Shown piece after piece: positions 43,891 to 56,650 of a DNA stretch of 64,000 bases. The position numbers were made by a program, and so were the translations under genes. Position 1 is the first letter of the stretch; every line of letters starts with the position of its first letter. The notes below the pieces were generated by a model. It was not told where the DNA came from, did not search any database, and saw nothing but the letters and a program-made list of their open reading frames with translations. This stretch comes from Taxillus chinensis (lineage: Eukaryota; Streptophyta; Magnoliopsida; Santalales; Loranthaceae), in assembly GCA_023512835.1 (NCBI GenBank), contig CM042089.1, positions 53,067,427-53,131,426 on the forward strand. The letters are read 5' to 3'.

Positions 43891-44530
43891 GGTACTTTTT
43901 GATCTCTCGTACACTTACTTTTGTTCTTTTCGATATGGGTGCATCTTGTTCATTTGTTGCTGAGCTTGTGATTGATGGATTGGGGTTAGTATGTGTAGAG
44001 GCAGAGAGACTGCTAGTTGTGGAGTCTCCGGCGGGAGGTATGATTAAGGTACGGCATGTTTGTCATGGATGTGTGTAACCATAGGAGATGTAGAGTTTAG
44101 TTTTTACTTGTATGTGATGCGATTGAGGACGTTTGACCTAATCTTGGGTATGGATTGGCTTATGGCCTTCCAAGCCAAGATAGATTGTTATCGGTGCCAT
44201 GTATCATTCATGTCACCTGCGGGTATTTCTTGTACCCTGTAGGGGGAATGGGATTGTGAGGCGAGTCGAGCTGGGCCAGTGATGGACTAGTGGGGTGCCA
44301 TTACCCATAGGTTGGCAGCCTTAACCTTTGCGGAGGAAGGGGAAGTGGGAAAGAGGGTGTCGCCATTAGTTATTGACCGGTTGCAGGATGTCTTTCCTGA
44401 GAAGCTGAGGAGGTTACCACCTAAGAGGAGCGTGGAGTTCACCATTGAGTTGGTACTGGGGACTGGTCCGATTTCCCAAGTGGCTTATCATATGGGACAA
44501 GCAAAGTTAAGGGAGCTTCAAGAGGCAAAT
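43891..44530 (+). pseudogene. pol: Protease and linker of element J
   Basis: LFDMGASCSFV at about 43930-43960: the catalytic DTG reads DMG (ACG to ATG, a CpG change). Then FDLILGMDWLMAFQAKIDC (about 44135-44190) and the conserved linker [33 protein letters not shown] to the start of RT. In-frame stops at about 44240 and 44290. Confidence 0.8.
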
Positions 44531-45129
44531 AGAGGAGTTAGTGAACCAGGGGTATATTAGGCCGAGTACCTCACCCTGGGGTGCTCCGGTGCTCTTTGCA
44601 AAGAAGGCGGATGGAACACTACATCTTTGCATTGACTATAGGAAATTAAATTCAGTGACTGTGAAAAACAAGTATCCATTGCCTCGGATAGACGACTTGT
44701 TTGACCAGTTGAGTGGAGCCCAGTGGTTTTCCAAGATAGGCTTGCAGTCGGGGTACCACCAGTTGAGGGTTAGAGATGAGGACATCCGTAAGACAGCTTT
44801 TCGGTGCAAGTATCGGCACTATGAGTGGGTAGTGATGCCTTTTGGACTCACTAATGCACCGGCAGTGTTTATGCATCTGATGAATCAGGTTTTTGCTCCA
44901 TACTTGGATTCTTTTGTAGTTATGTTCATTCATGATATTTTGGTGTATTCCAAGATGGAGAGGGAGCATGTTGAGCATCTGGAAATAGTGTTGCAAATCT
45001 TTATGGACCAACAGTTGTATGCTAAGTTTGGCAAATGTGAGTTTTGGATACATGAGGTTCATTTTCTTGGCCATGTAGTGTTGGCTGGGGGTGTTAGGAT
45101 GGACCTAGCTAAGATTGAGGTTGTGTCAT
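44531..45129 (+). pseudogene. pol: Reverse transcriptase of element J, N-terminal part
   Basis: Open for 197 codons from 44541: [68 protein letters not shown] and [11 protein letters not shown]. Two catalytic Asp are lost: the SKIDL motif reads SKIGL and FIDD reads FIHD. The enzyme would be dead even without other damage. Interrupted after VVSF by solo LTR 2; the next residues (ERPTNVF) are found at 47097. Confidence 0.9.
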
Positions 45130-45760
45130 TCTAATGACCCATGTTTTGGGATGTGGAGTTAGTCACGTTTTGCCTTTTGGGGTGGCAATTGTTGGGTTTC
45201 AGGGGAGTTTTATTCCCACACACATTGGCTTGAACACTTTGTATGATGATGGGCAAGTTTGAGGTAAGAGATGAGCCCAAGAGGGAACCTTTAGAGGGTG
45301 CACGTGACAATGGCTTTTCACGGGCAGTGGTATTTTTGCATGGGAGCCTTCCAGAAGTTATTCTAAGTCTTGTGGCAAAATCTTAGGGCATTTGGAGCTT
45401 GCACGTGACAATCGCCTTTGTCACGTGCAGCCATGTTTTTGCATCGGCTTCTTTGTTTTGTTATGCTGATAATCTTTTCCTTAAGGACTATGTTCGAATT
45501 GTGGGTATTTTGTCCTGTGTGGATGCAGGAAGGTTGTGGCATGTTCCCTTTATCCAAACTACGTCGTTTTGATGATGAGATTTCATTTATCAAAACTACG
45601 TCGTTTTAATGGTGGGATTTCATTTATCAAAACTACGCCATTTTAACGTTGGGTTTCACTTATCAAAACAACGTCATTTTGATAAGTGAGGTGTCTATAT
45701 AAGGAGGTGGAGGTCTCTTTGTTTTAGGTTTAGGGTCTCTTTCCGCCAGTCGCCGCAGCC

Positions 45761-45849
<89 letters not shown>

Positions 45850-47091
45850 TGATCGTTGCTGCTGTGGTGATACGCATGGGTGGACGGCATCTAGCGTGGG
45901 AGCAAGAGCAAGGAGGAACCTTTTGAGGTAGGGGTTCTGTCTCTTTCGGTACCCATTCTAGGGTTAGGCCCTGTGATGGATGATTTGTAGAGTATTGTCG
46001 TTGTTGTTATAATATATATATATATATGTAAATCCATATAGGTGTGATCTCCTATATGGATGTTGGCCTTCAATGGCATATTTTGTTTGGTTTTGCTGTT
46101 GCGTCTGTGGTATGGGAACTCTCGGGGTTCATTGTGTGGCAGAGGGCCTTGGAGGCGGTTGGAAATGTCAGTGTTATTTGTTAGGCTTCGTTCTGTTGTA
46201 GGTTCATGTGGGGAAACCTTGAGGTTTTTGGGGGAAATATACTTGATATAATGATTGTTGATCGAGATGCATGCTATGTGTTTGATTATATGTCTGTGTG
46301 GCTGTGATGCATGCTATGTGTGATTATATGCCTGTTTGGCTGTGATGTATGTTATGTGTTTGATTATATGCCTGTGTGGCTGAGATTAGAGCCTGTGTGG
46401 CTGAGATTTGAGCCTGTGTGGCTGGAGCCTTCGAGGCTGGTTATGAAGCCCGGTGGCTGTGGAAGCTCGTGGCTAGTTATGGAGCTCGGTGGCTGTGGAA
46501 GCCCGTGGCTGGTTATGGTGCCGGTGGCTGTGGAAGCCCGTGGCTAGTTATGGAGCCTATGTGGCTGTGGCAATGGTTGTACCTGTTGATGTGGCTTGTT
46601 TGTGTATACATGTTAATTATGGCATGTCTGTATAGTATTGCCATGACACTGCACTCGTGCACGTCAACATGTAGATATTAGGAGCATGGGATGGGTTGGG
46701 GAGACATGATCCCTACTGAGTTATGGTTCTCACCCCTCCCATTATGTTTTGTTTACTTTTCAGGAACCTACAGGCGTTAGGAGGGAACACCAAGGTAGAG
46801 GACAGTTCTGCTTTGCCTTGTTTAATATTATTTTGTGTTGTCAATTTTTTTGTGGGACCTTTGTAACCTCATTGGGGAGATATTGTAAGTGGAAATTTAA
46901 TTGTAATAAAGGCACGTTTCGTTTATAACATTTATTGTGGTTTGAAATTAATCATATGATTTTGTTTTTGTGAATAGTTATTGTGGATGTGCTAAACTCC
47001 TGTGTGGAAGTAATCCCAACCCCTTGCCCACCGGGCGGGTAAAGGGGAGTCACGAACCATTTTCCTCGGGTTGGAAATTCGGGGCGTGATA
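45130..47091 (+). mobile_element. Solo gypsy LTR 2 in RT of J
   Basis: 1962 bp, flanked by GTCAT (45125-45129 and 47092-47096). The ends read TC..TA instead of TG..CA, so both termini have mutated. Four palindromic boxes (about 45550, 45588, 45628 and 45663) precede the TATA box (about 45694-45704); then comes a long GA tract (45761-45845), a TA tract (46011-46027) and a minisatellite built on GGCTGTGGAAGCCCGTGG (about 46420-46560). Confidence 0.95.
45761..45845. repeat. GA microsatellite in solo LTR 2
   Basis: About 40 GA units with one AAA interruption, the longest in the window. Confidence 0.95.
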
Positions 47092-48231
47092 GTCATCGTG
47101 CGAGAGGCCAACCAATGTTTTTGGGATTTGTAGTTTTCTTGGCTTGGCGAGGTATTACCGTCATTTTGTAGAGGGTTTTTCTCGTTTGGCAGCCCCTATG
47201 ATGGCGTTGACCTAGAAGGGAGTGAAGTTTGATTGTACTGACATGTGTCAGCAAACATTTAAGGCTCTCAAAACCCATTTGAGCACTGCACCTGTGTTGA
47301 AGTTACCTAGGGAGGACATCCCATATGAGGTGTATTGTGATGCGCCCAGGATTGGTTTGGGGTGTGTGCTTATGTAGGAGCACAGTGTGATAGTTTATGG
47401 GTCGAGGCAGTTGAAACCACAGGAGCAAAATTACTCTACCCATGATCTTGAGATGGCGGTTGTTATCTTTGCTTTGAAGAGTTGGCAACATTACCTATTG
47501 GGGGGAAAAGTTTGTGGTGTTCTCAGATCACAAGAGCCTCCAGTACATATTTACTCAGAGGGACTTGAATTTGAGGCAGAGAAGGTGGGTGGAGTATTTG
47601 CAAACCTTTGACTTTACTCTTGCCTATACCTCAGGCAAGGGCAATGTCATGGCTAATGCGTTGAGCAGGAAAGGGAAAGCTGAGGTGGCAGTGAGAGAGT
47701 GGAAGCTGATGGAGAAGTTGGCGATGTTGCAGTTGCAGCCTATTGCTCGTGATGGTAGGACAGTCCTGAGTCCTATTGTTGTTGTGCCTGAGTTGTACCA
47801 GCAAGTTCGGGAGGGACAGTTGGGTGATATAGAGTGTGAGGTTCTCCGTGCCCGTATTGATGCTGGCGAGCTATCTAAGGATTGGATAGAGGGTCTTGAG
47901 CATGAGTTGTCTTTTCAGGGGCGGCTAGTAGTGGCTTCGTCTCTCCGGGATAAGGCGATAAGGGATTTCCACCAGTCTAGAGTTTATGTGCATCCAGGGG
48001 GTACGAAGATGTACAATGCACTTCGGGGGCATTTTTGGTGGCCAGGGATAAAATGTGATGTGGTAGCATTTGTTTCGAGGTGCCTCACTTGTCAACAGTG
48101 AAAGCTTAACATCAACGGCCAGCAGGTATGTTACAGTCATTGCCAATAGCGGAGTGGAAGTGAGACCACATAGCGATGGATTTTGGGACTGGTCTTCCAC
48201 TCACTATTAGGAGGAAAGACATGATATGGAT
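47092..48231 (+). pseudogene. pol: RNase H and integrase N-part of element J
   Basis: Starts with the GTCAT duplication, then RPTNVF (the RT connection), RNase H ([26 protein letters not shown] at about 47425-47500, then a one-base insertion at the GGGGGG run and [26 protein letters not shown] in another frame) and the integrase zinc domain: HQSRVYVHPGGTKMYNALRGHFWWPG..VSRCLTCQQ (about 47970-48100). A stop follows at 48100. The catalytic core has just begun (MDFGTGLP, about 48177) when copia H interrupts at 48232. Confidence 0.85.
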
Positions 48232-49608
48232 TGATGGTCCCTTGGAGCCTAGAGGGGGGTGAATAGGCTCTTATCGAAACTCTTTTCTTTCTCTTAAGAC
48301 ACAAACACTTATCTAGTTAAGTGATAGAATCACTACGGAAGATAACCAGATAGTGGAAGTATTTTGTTTTATTATCACAAGATAAATACAACGAAATAGA
48401 AGCAAGACTCTCTTACACTCGTTTACAAATGAACTCACACACTAGCCAAATTCTATCTCCCAAAATTAAAGCCGCTTGTGCATACACAGGGTTATTCTTT
48501 TCTTACAAATGCACATGCGCGCCCTCTCACACAAATGTACAAGTATGAATATTTATACAAACATTCCTAAGAGACAACCTTGGAACTTGTAGTTCCGGAA
48601 TGCGTTCACCACTAACTATCCCTCGGTGTTCTCTCTGCCTTGACTGCTGCGGTTTGTGGAGCTCAAGATCTTGGGTTTGAAGAGTATAAGTGCGTTTGTG
48701 AGTTCCCAAATACAATTAAGGTTGTGTCCACATATCCGGGTGATCCACGTGTAAGATTCTTCAGGTTCTCAACGAGTTTGTCTTACATCGGGACACCGCG
48801 AGCTGATAACTTTAAATGCGGTTGAGTTGAAGCAGTATCTTCTTGGTCCGGTGTAATTTTCCTTACTCCGTAGCTAATGAAGCTCGGAACCTTACTCCGT
48901 GTCAGTGATTGCTTACTCCGTATCTATTTGGTACTGGAATCCTTAGCCCGTGCTAGCGCTTCCTTACTCTGCATGTAAGTTCCTTACTCCGTATGTAAAT
49001 TCCTTACTCCGTATGTAAGTTCCTTACTCCGGGCGAGTCTTAAAGGGTCGGATGACTTATTCCGTATCAGTGCTTCCTTACTCCGCATGTAAGTTCCTTA
49101 CTCCGTATGTAAATTCCTTACTCCGTATGTAAGTTCCTTACTCCTGGCGAGTCTTAAAGGATCGAAGTCCTTACTCCGTACTAGCGCTTCCTTACTCCGT
49201 ATGAGTAAGTTGTCCGGATTCCTTATTCCGCATCTAGTTTGTTTACTCCATGCGAATAAAGGCTCGGATCCTTATTCCGCATCAATACTTCCTTACTCCG
49301 CATTAGTTTGACTCGGTCCGTTTGAGGTACTTAAGAACATATTCTGCAATCCGTAGCTTTTAAGTTCTTAGTCCGCACGAATGTTCCTTATTCCGTATGT
49401 ATTGATGACTTGGTTACTTACCAAGTGTTTGACGACACTCACTCTTGTCCGAATCAGGATTATGTATCCTGTCCTTAGCTTTGCTCTCACGAGTGCATCT
49501 CCGGATTAATAACACATCTTCTGCAACAATCAAATAAACACAAAAGATCTCAAATCAAATTACATAGGGCTTTATCAGCATTATCCAAATTCTGGGTTTG
49601 ATCCAACA
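48232..49608 (-). repeat. 3' LTR of copia element H
   Basis: 1377 bp, clearly homologous to the E LTRs but diverged. It carries an enlarged 20-bp minisatellite (about 48960-49340). Confidence 0.9.
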
Positions 49609-49751
49609 ATCTCCCCCAATTATGGATATGCCCAGACCCTTTGTAATCTGATCTGGTAAGTAGTGCAAAAAGATAACATACAGAATACGCATCACAACCA
49701 ATTTCATTTAACAGCAACTAAGTACAATTCAGTCTTAATACAAGATTTTCA

Positions 49752-50187
49752 CTAAGGTACATAAGGCTTACTATACTTGAAGATCATAGTTGATGCCTTC
49801 TCTCTAAGCTCCATTGCCTGCTTCATCGTATAAGTAGTGTGTTGGCTCCACGATTTGTCCACAATCAAAAATGACTTGATGAAGTAACAGACAAAGGCTC
49901 TGCAGCTATCTCCATCCGGTTGTTGTGGCACTTGCTTCTTGCCCCGGAATGTCGCCTTCAGCTTCTCAGTTGGACCCAAGGGTGTGATACCCAACTCTTC
50001 ATATAAATCGGCTTTCTTCACAGCTTCAGTCAGCCTGAGACACAGTGGTTCCCATTGATTCTTTCTTACAAAGTGCTCCACTATCTGATGAGAGTCAATG
50101 AGAATCATTTGCTTGGACTGAATCATGAAGACAGCCATCATAAAGTGTGGTGTCATGATCCGGTACGGAATGAGGATAGTTGAGAGA
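49752..50187 (-). pseudogene. Third ORF of copia H, Ulp1-like C-terminal part
   Basis: Open from the F junction to TAG at 49752-49754. It keeps PHF, MILIDS, QQPDGD and the catalytic Cys (49902-49904), but the Gly after Cys has become Arg (SCRAFVC). It joins the piece 61021-63317 across LTR F: the protein is cut between KPWK and TLSTILIP. Everything between 50193 and 61015 is later insertion. Confidence 0.8.
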
Positions 50188-51309
50188 GTTTTTGTAATGA
50201 CCCGTGTGTAACCCATGTGTAAGAAGTTAACCACAAACACCTTGGATGATGGTGCACAAGTTTGAGGTAAGAGATGAGCCCAAGAGGGGACTTTTGGGAG
50301 GTGCATGTGACAAGTGATAACGTGCATTTATGCCCTAGGAAGATGCTATGCATATACATGTGGTTTTAAGCTGTTTTGGCAGATTTTGGAGCTCACTTTT
50401 GGTATAGTAGATGGCCTCAAACAATTGGCGTTCAAGAACAAAAGTTTCTTAGAATGAGGTCCTCTATCTACCACAGAAATTTCAGAGCATTTGGAGCTGC
50501 ACGTGAATTCACCCATTCCACGTGCAAGCATATTTTTGCTTCTCAGACCTCTACAAGATGCAAGGAGGCTTGGGGTGAAGTTTGAGTGCATTTGGAGCTG
50601 CACGCCAATTGGGGAATTGGCGTTCAAATTGGCGTGCAGGCATGTTTTTGCATGGTTACCTTAGTTTTGTTATTCTAATCATCTTTTCCCAAAGGACCAG
50701 GTTGGAATAGTGAGTATTTTGGTGTGTATGGATGCAGAAAGGTTGTAACATGTGTAATCAAAACTATGTCGTTTTGATGCTGGGATTCACTTAATCAAAA
50801 CTACGTCATTTTGATGTTTTGTTGTCTATATTAGGAGGAGAAGCCTCTCTGTTTTAGGGTTAGGGTTTGTTGCTCCACTAGCCGTCACAGAGAGAGAGAG
50901 AGGGGGAAGGAGAGCTCCTGGTTGCTACCGGGCATCTTGCGTGGGTGGTCGGAGTCTCGTGGGTGGACGGTGTTCGGCGTGGGAACAGACTATTGCTGTG
51001 TTGTTGCGTCTTACTTGAGGTAGGGGTTCTGTTCTTCCTAAATCCTCCTCTGTCCTAGGGTTCTGGGGCAGATTATGGATTATACCTGTTTATATATATA
51101 TCTAATCCATATAGGTGTGATCTCCTATATGGATGTTGGCCTTCAATGGCATTTTGGTGTGATTCTGCTGTTGGGTGGTTGGTGCATGTCACATGCTTGA
51201 TGAAATGCCTGTGTGAATATTGCTGTGTGTATATGCCTAGTACATGTTTGATAAAATGCCTGTGTGGTTGGACTTGTGATTCGGTGTAAGTATGCATGCT
51301 GGGTGTTTG

Positions 51310-53054
51310 TGTCACGCCCGGATTTCCAATCCGAGGAAACCGGTACGTGACTCCCCTTTTACCCACACGGAGGGCAAAGGGGTAGGATACAAAACAAGAA
51401 TTTAACATTTTAAACATCCACAACATTCAAGAAAGTAATATTCATTAAAAGCAATCCAATCCAGTTTATTACAACAAAATCCTTTCCCCACCTTGGGTTA
51501 CATCGATTCTCATAATAAAAATAACATAAACAAATTAAATAAATAAGGTCTTCCACCTTGGGGTCCCACCTAACGCCTGTAGGTTCCTGAAAAGAAAACA
51601 ACATGGTAGGAGGGGTGAGCAACCACGGCTCGGTAGGGATCATGTCTCCCCAACCCATCCCATGCACCTGGTATCTACATGCCTTGTGTACAAGTCTGTG
51701 TCGTGATACAATTATCCCACCAGATATGGTTACGGGCTATAACGGCAAACACGATCATACATGGGCTAGTACATAAACACTCCCGGGCTTCCCGGCCACC
51801 GGGTTTCAAGAACAGTCCCGGGCTTCCACGCCACCGGGTTTCCACAAAACAGTCCCGGGCTTCCACGGCCACCGGGTTCCACAAAACAGTCCCAGGGCTT
51901 CCACGGCCACCGGGTTCCACAAAACAGCCCCGGGCTTCCACGGCCACCGGGTTCCACAAAACGGTCCCGGGCTTCCACGGCCACCGGGTGTACAAGCAAA
52001 CACGCAGACACATGGCCATACGGGCATAACATCAAACACTAAGTATGCTTAGTCACACAGGAATAACCTCGAACACTTAGCATGCATATATCCACAAGCT
52101 CACAAACCCACCACACAGGCATTTCCACAAACACATAACATGCACGACCTCACGGGCATAATTTCAAACACTTGGCAGGCATATACACATAACTATATTC
52201 ACACAGGCTTTTCATCAAACATATAGCATATAGATCACGAAACCACACCAAAATGCCACTGAGGCCAACATTCATATAGGAGATCACACCTATATGAATT
52301 TACATATATATATATAAACAGATCGACCAGGAATCGCCCTAGGACCCTAGGACAGGAGGGTTTAGGAAGAACAGAACCCCTACCTTAAAGCGGATCTTCC
52401 TTGCTCCCGCGCCAAACGCCGTCCTCCCCACGCAAGATGCTCCAGGCAGCAACCAGCAACTCCCCTTCCCTCTCTCTCTCTAGCTCTCTCTCTCTCTCGG
52501 GCGGCATGCAACAAAGGAACACAAGAACCCTAACTCAAACTCAAGCCCTCCTTATATAGACACCATTCACATCAAAACGACGTAGTTTTGATTAAGTAAA
52601 CCCAGGATCAAAACGACGTAGTTTTGATTACACAAGCTACAACCTTTCCGCACCCATACACACCAAAATATTCAGAATTTCAACATGGTCCTTTGGAGAA
52701 AGTTCCTTAGAATGCCAAAACCAAGGGACCCATGTAAAAATATGCTCACGCCAATTTGCACGTGAATTCCCAATTCACGTGCAACTCCATATGAACTCCA
52801 AATGCTTTCAAACTTCACCCCTAGCCTCCTTGCATCATTTGGAAGACAATTACACTTGCACGTGAATTGGACCCATATCACGTGCACCTCACATACATGT
52901 CCATTTGGTCTGAAACTTGTGGTAGATAGAGGACATCATTCTAAGCATCTTTCCTTTTGCACGTGAATTCATTGGAGTCCAACTACTAGGTCAAAATCTA
53001 GAAAAACTCTACTCAGGAGGCAAAACCGACTAACTCAAGGTACGGGTCCTTACA
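51310..53054 (-). repeat. 3' LTR of element G
   Basis: Contains six minisatellite units (51780-51990), palindromic boxes 52571-52592 and 52607-52628, a TATA box about 52550-52560 and the inverted G-box pair at 52757-52787. Confidence 0.95.
51780..51990 (-). repeat. 36-bp minisatellite in LTR of G
   Basis: Six units built on GGGCTTCCACGGCCACCGGG plus TTCCACAAAACAGTCCC. GC-rich with internal CCCGGG sites. It produces long but meaningless open frames rich in Gly, Pro and Trp on both strands. Confidence 0.9.
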
Positions 53055-53067
53055 TCCTCTCCCCTTA
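53055..53067 (-). other. Polypurine tract of element G
   Basis: Element strand AAGGGGAGAGGA beside the 3' LTR, one G shorter than in A and B. Confidence 0.85.
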
Positions 53068-53377
53068 AGACTTTTCGTCCTCGAAAAGAAATGACATACG
53101 AGGAAAACAACCACAAACTACCCATTTGCCACCCGGCAAGCCACCACACCCAAATGGGTCATACACCACACACAGCAGACGACACATAACAGTACCACCA
53201 TAATCCATAACCACAATAATGCACAGAACACATGTCCACATGGCACGAATACACATTTCAAAGCACATCACAAATAAGAACACATGTCTTTAAAAGACAA
53301 TACAAATACATCAACTAATACAAGAAAACACATCACAAGGAAACATCACTATCCCTTGGCCAACGCACCTCCCACGC

Positions 53378-56300
53378 TTAAGATTGTTCGTCCTCGAACA
53401 AGTCCAGGTCTTGCTCCGCATCACGGACTCCCGTTCCCATGTCTCCTCCTCAATGCCACGGTGCTGCCACAGCGCGAACCAAAGGAATAGCACGACCACG
53501 CAAAAGCTTCTCTCGCCGATCGAGGATACGAATAGGGGCCTCAATGACGGACATGTCATCCTCAATGTCCAACGTCCCCCAATCAATCACGTGAGTGGGG
53601 TCAGGGTGATACTTCCTCAACTGGGACACGTGAAACACGTTGTGCACTCGACTCAGCCCGCGGTGGTAACGCTAACCGGTAGGCTACGGGCCCTACACGA
53701 TCCAGAATCTCAAAAGGGCCAATAAACCGCGGAGATAGCTTGGAACCTCGCCCAAACCGTCGATGTCCACGGCGTGGAGAGACACGAAGGAACACATGAT
53801 CACCAACAAAAACTCCAAAGGTCGCCGCCGTGATCCGCATAAGATTTCGCCGACTCGAGCGACAACAAACGGCACGAATCAACTTGACCTTCTCGGTAGC
53901 CTCTTGAACCAACTGTGGCCCCAAGAGGGCTGCCTCTCTACCTCGGTCCAACACAAGGGTGATCGACACGGCCGTCCGTACAACGCCTCAAAAGGAGCCA
54001 TCCCAATGGATGCCTGATAGGCGTTGTTGTAGGCAAACTCCACCAAAGGAAGGTGAGTTGCCCACGAACCCCCGAAATCTAACACACGGGCCCGTAACAT
54101 GTCCTCCATGGTCCGATTCGTCCGCTCGGTCGACCGTCCGTCTCAGGGTGAAAGGCGTACTCAAGTGAAGCTTGGTTCCCATAGCCTCCTGCAAACCGGC
54201 CCAAACGGGAAGTGAACCTCGAATCCCGGTCGGAGACAACCGATGATGGTACCCCATGCGGTCTCACAATCTCGTTCATGTACAGTGACTCAAAGTCCCA
54301 ATGGAGTCCCGCTCGCGAACAGCAAGAAAATGGGCCGACTTTGTGAGTCGATCCACAATCACCCAAATCATGTCCTTCCTCCCGGTGGTGGGTGGAAGAC
54401 CAATCCTAAAGTCCATCGCGATATGGTCCCACTTCCACTCCGCTATGGGCAAGGGCTGTAACATGCCCGCCGGCCGTGATGCTCGGCCTTCACCTGGCGA
54501 CACGTGAGGCACCGCGAAACAAAGGCAGCCACATCGCGTTTCATCCCAAGGCCACCAAAAATGTCTGCGAGCGCATGGTACATCTTCGTACCCCCTGGAT
54601 GCACAACAACCCTAGATTGGTGAAACTCCCTCATCACCTCATCCCTGAGGGAAGGAGCTACTACCAACCGCCCCGAAATGACAACTCATGCTCGGGACCC
54701 TCTGTCCGGTCCCCAGATAGCTCCCCGGCCTCAATACGGGCACGGAGAACCTCACACTCAATGTCACCCAGTTGTTCCTCCCGGACGCGCTGGTACAACT
54801 CGAGCACTACCACCAAAGGACGCGGGGTGTCCCACCATCACGAACAACAGGCTGCAGCTGCAACGTCGCCAAGCGCTCCATCGGCTTCCACTCCCTCACG
54901 GCCACCTCGGCTTTCCCTTTTCGCTCAATGCATCGGCCACAACATTACCCTTGCCCGGGTATAGGCAAGAGTAAAATCAAAGGTCTGCAAATACTCCACC
55001 CATCTCCTTTGCCTCAAATTCAAGTCCTTCGAGTAAAGATGTCTGAAGGCTCTTGTGATCGAGAACACCACAAACTTTTCCCCCAAGAGGTAGTGCTGCC
55101 AACTCTTCAGGGCGAAGATGACGACGACTAACTCAAGGTCATGAGTAGGATAATTCGCTCATGAGGCTTAGCGCCTTGACCCATAAGCTACCACCTTGTG
55201 CCCCTGCATAAGCACACACCCCAAACCAACCCTGGACGCATCACGGTACACCTCATACGGAATATCCTCCCTAGGCAACCTCAACACAGGTGCGGTGGTC
55301 AAACGGGTTTTGAGAGTCTCAAACGCCTGCGGCACTTGTCCGTCCACTCAAACTTCACGCCCTTCCGAGTCAACGCTGTCATAGGCGAAACGGGAGAACC
55401 CCTCTACAAAACGACGATAGTACCCCGCCAAGCCAAGAAAACTACGGATCTCAAAAACGTTGGTTGGCCTTGCCCACGATGCCACGGCCTCAATCTTGGC
55501 TGGGTCCACCCTAACTCCCTCAGTGACACCACATGGCCAAGAAAGTGAACCTCCTGCGACCAAAACTCACACTTGCTAAACTTAGCAAACGTTTTGGTCC
55601 CTCAAGGTCTGCAACACTGTTGCCAAGTGCTCCACATGCTCCTTTTCGGTCTTGGAATACACCAAGATATCGTCGATAAACACCACCACGAACGAGTCTA
55701 AGTATGGGGCAAAGACTTGGTTCATCAAATGCATGAACACTGGCGCATTGGTGAGCCCGAAAGGCATCACTACCCACTCATAATGCCCATACCGCACCGA
55801 AAAGCCGTCTTAGGGATGTCCTCCTCCCTAACCCCAGTGGTGATACCCCGACCGTAAATCTATCTTGGAAAACCACTGGGCCCCACTCAATTGGTCAAAC
55901 GGGTCATCTATCCAGGCAACGGGTACTTGTTCTTCACGATCACCGATTCGGCTTCCTGTAGTCGATGCAGGACGAAGCGTGCCATCGGCCTTCTTAGCAA
56001 AGAGCACCGGAGCACCCCAAGGTGAGGTACTTGGTCTGATATACCCCTGGCCCACCAACTCCTCAATTTGCCTCTGAAGCTCCCTTGGCTCGGTGGCCCC
56101 ATACGATACGCTACTTGGGAAATCGGACCTGTCCCCGGCACCAACTCGATGGTGAACTCCACACTCCTTTTAGGTGGCAAACTCCTCAACCGCTCGGGAA
56201 AAACATCCTGAAATTGGTCCACAACGACGGGCCACACCCTCTTTTCCACCTTACCCTCCTCGGCAAAGGTCGGGGCTGCCAACCTGTGGGTAATGGCACC

Positions 56301-56650
56301 CCACCGGTCCAACATGGCCCGGCCCGACTCGCCTCACAATCCCACTCCCCCTGCGGGTGCAAGAGGTCCCTCCGGGTGTCACAAAGGACACACGCCGCCG
56401 ATAACAATCTATCTTGGCCTGGAAAGCCATAAGCCAATCCATACCCAAGATCAGGTCAAACGCCCTCAAAGGCATCACATGCAAGTCAAAACGCGGCTCC
56501 ACCTCTCCTATGGTTAACACACGGTCACGACACACTCGTCGTACCTCTATCATGCCTCCCACCGGAGACTCCACAACTAGGGGCCTCGCGGCCTCCACAC
56601 GAGCTAACCCCAAACTATCTATCACAGGCTCGGCAACAAACGAACACGAT
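53378..56650 (-). pseudogene. pol: pol of element G, apparently frameshifted
   Basis: Protease with an intact catalytic DTGAS in frame (about 56650-56660), then LILGMDWLMAFQAKIDC (about 56430). [14 protein letters not shown] (about 55850), [19 protein letters not shown] and [10 protein letters not shown] (about 55680). RNase H about 55400-55100. Integrase: zinc domain HQSRVVVHPGGTKMYHAL (about 54630), AMDF, SDRDSRF and MEDMLRARVLDFGGSW. Chromodomain-type tail with GRAIPLVRA, a frameshift, and the FEDEQS-type end with TAA at 53378. Ten or more one- or two-base gaps break it, most where A, I or J have CAG or CTG (for example 55740, 55832, 56092, 56313). Catalytic residues are otherwise kept. 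If the gaps are sequence errors, this element may be intact. Confidence 0.9.

Larger units (their letters stand above)
20353..48231 (+). mobile_element. Old Ty3/gypsy element J, host of the whole nest
   Basis: Pieces in order: leader 20353-20687 and 22486-22649, gag 22650-23038 and 42887-43890, protease, RT to 45129, then RNase H-integrase 47092-48231. Continuity is shown at each join. Gag reads ..FSFLLPR at 23038 and resumes KEDKVRLAIQQLEG at about 42891, as in uninterrupted gag. RT stops at VVSF and resumes after the GTCAT duplication. About 4.3 kb of J is present. Both J LTRs lie outside or are lost: the left end is cut by copia C at the primer site, the right end by copia H within integrase. 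Many TGA/TAG/TAA codons and C-to-T changes mark it as the oldest element. Confidence 0.8.

Noticed and set aside
51679..52039. Long Gly/Pro/Trp-rich ORFs on both strands
   Set aside because: Product of the GC-rich 36-bp minisatellite, which is open in several frames at once.
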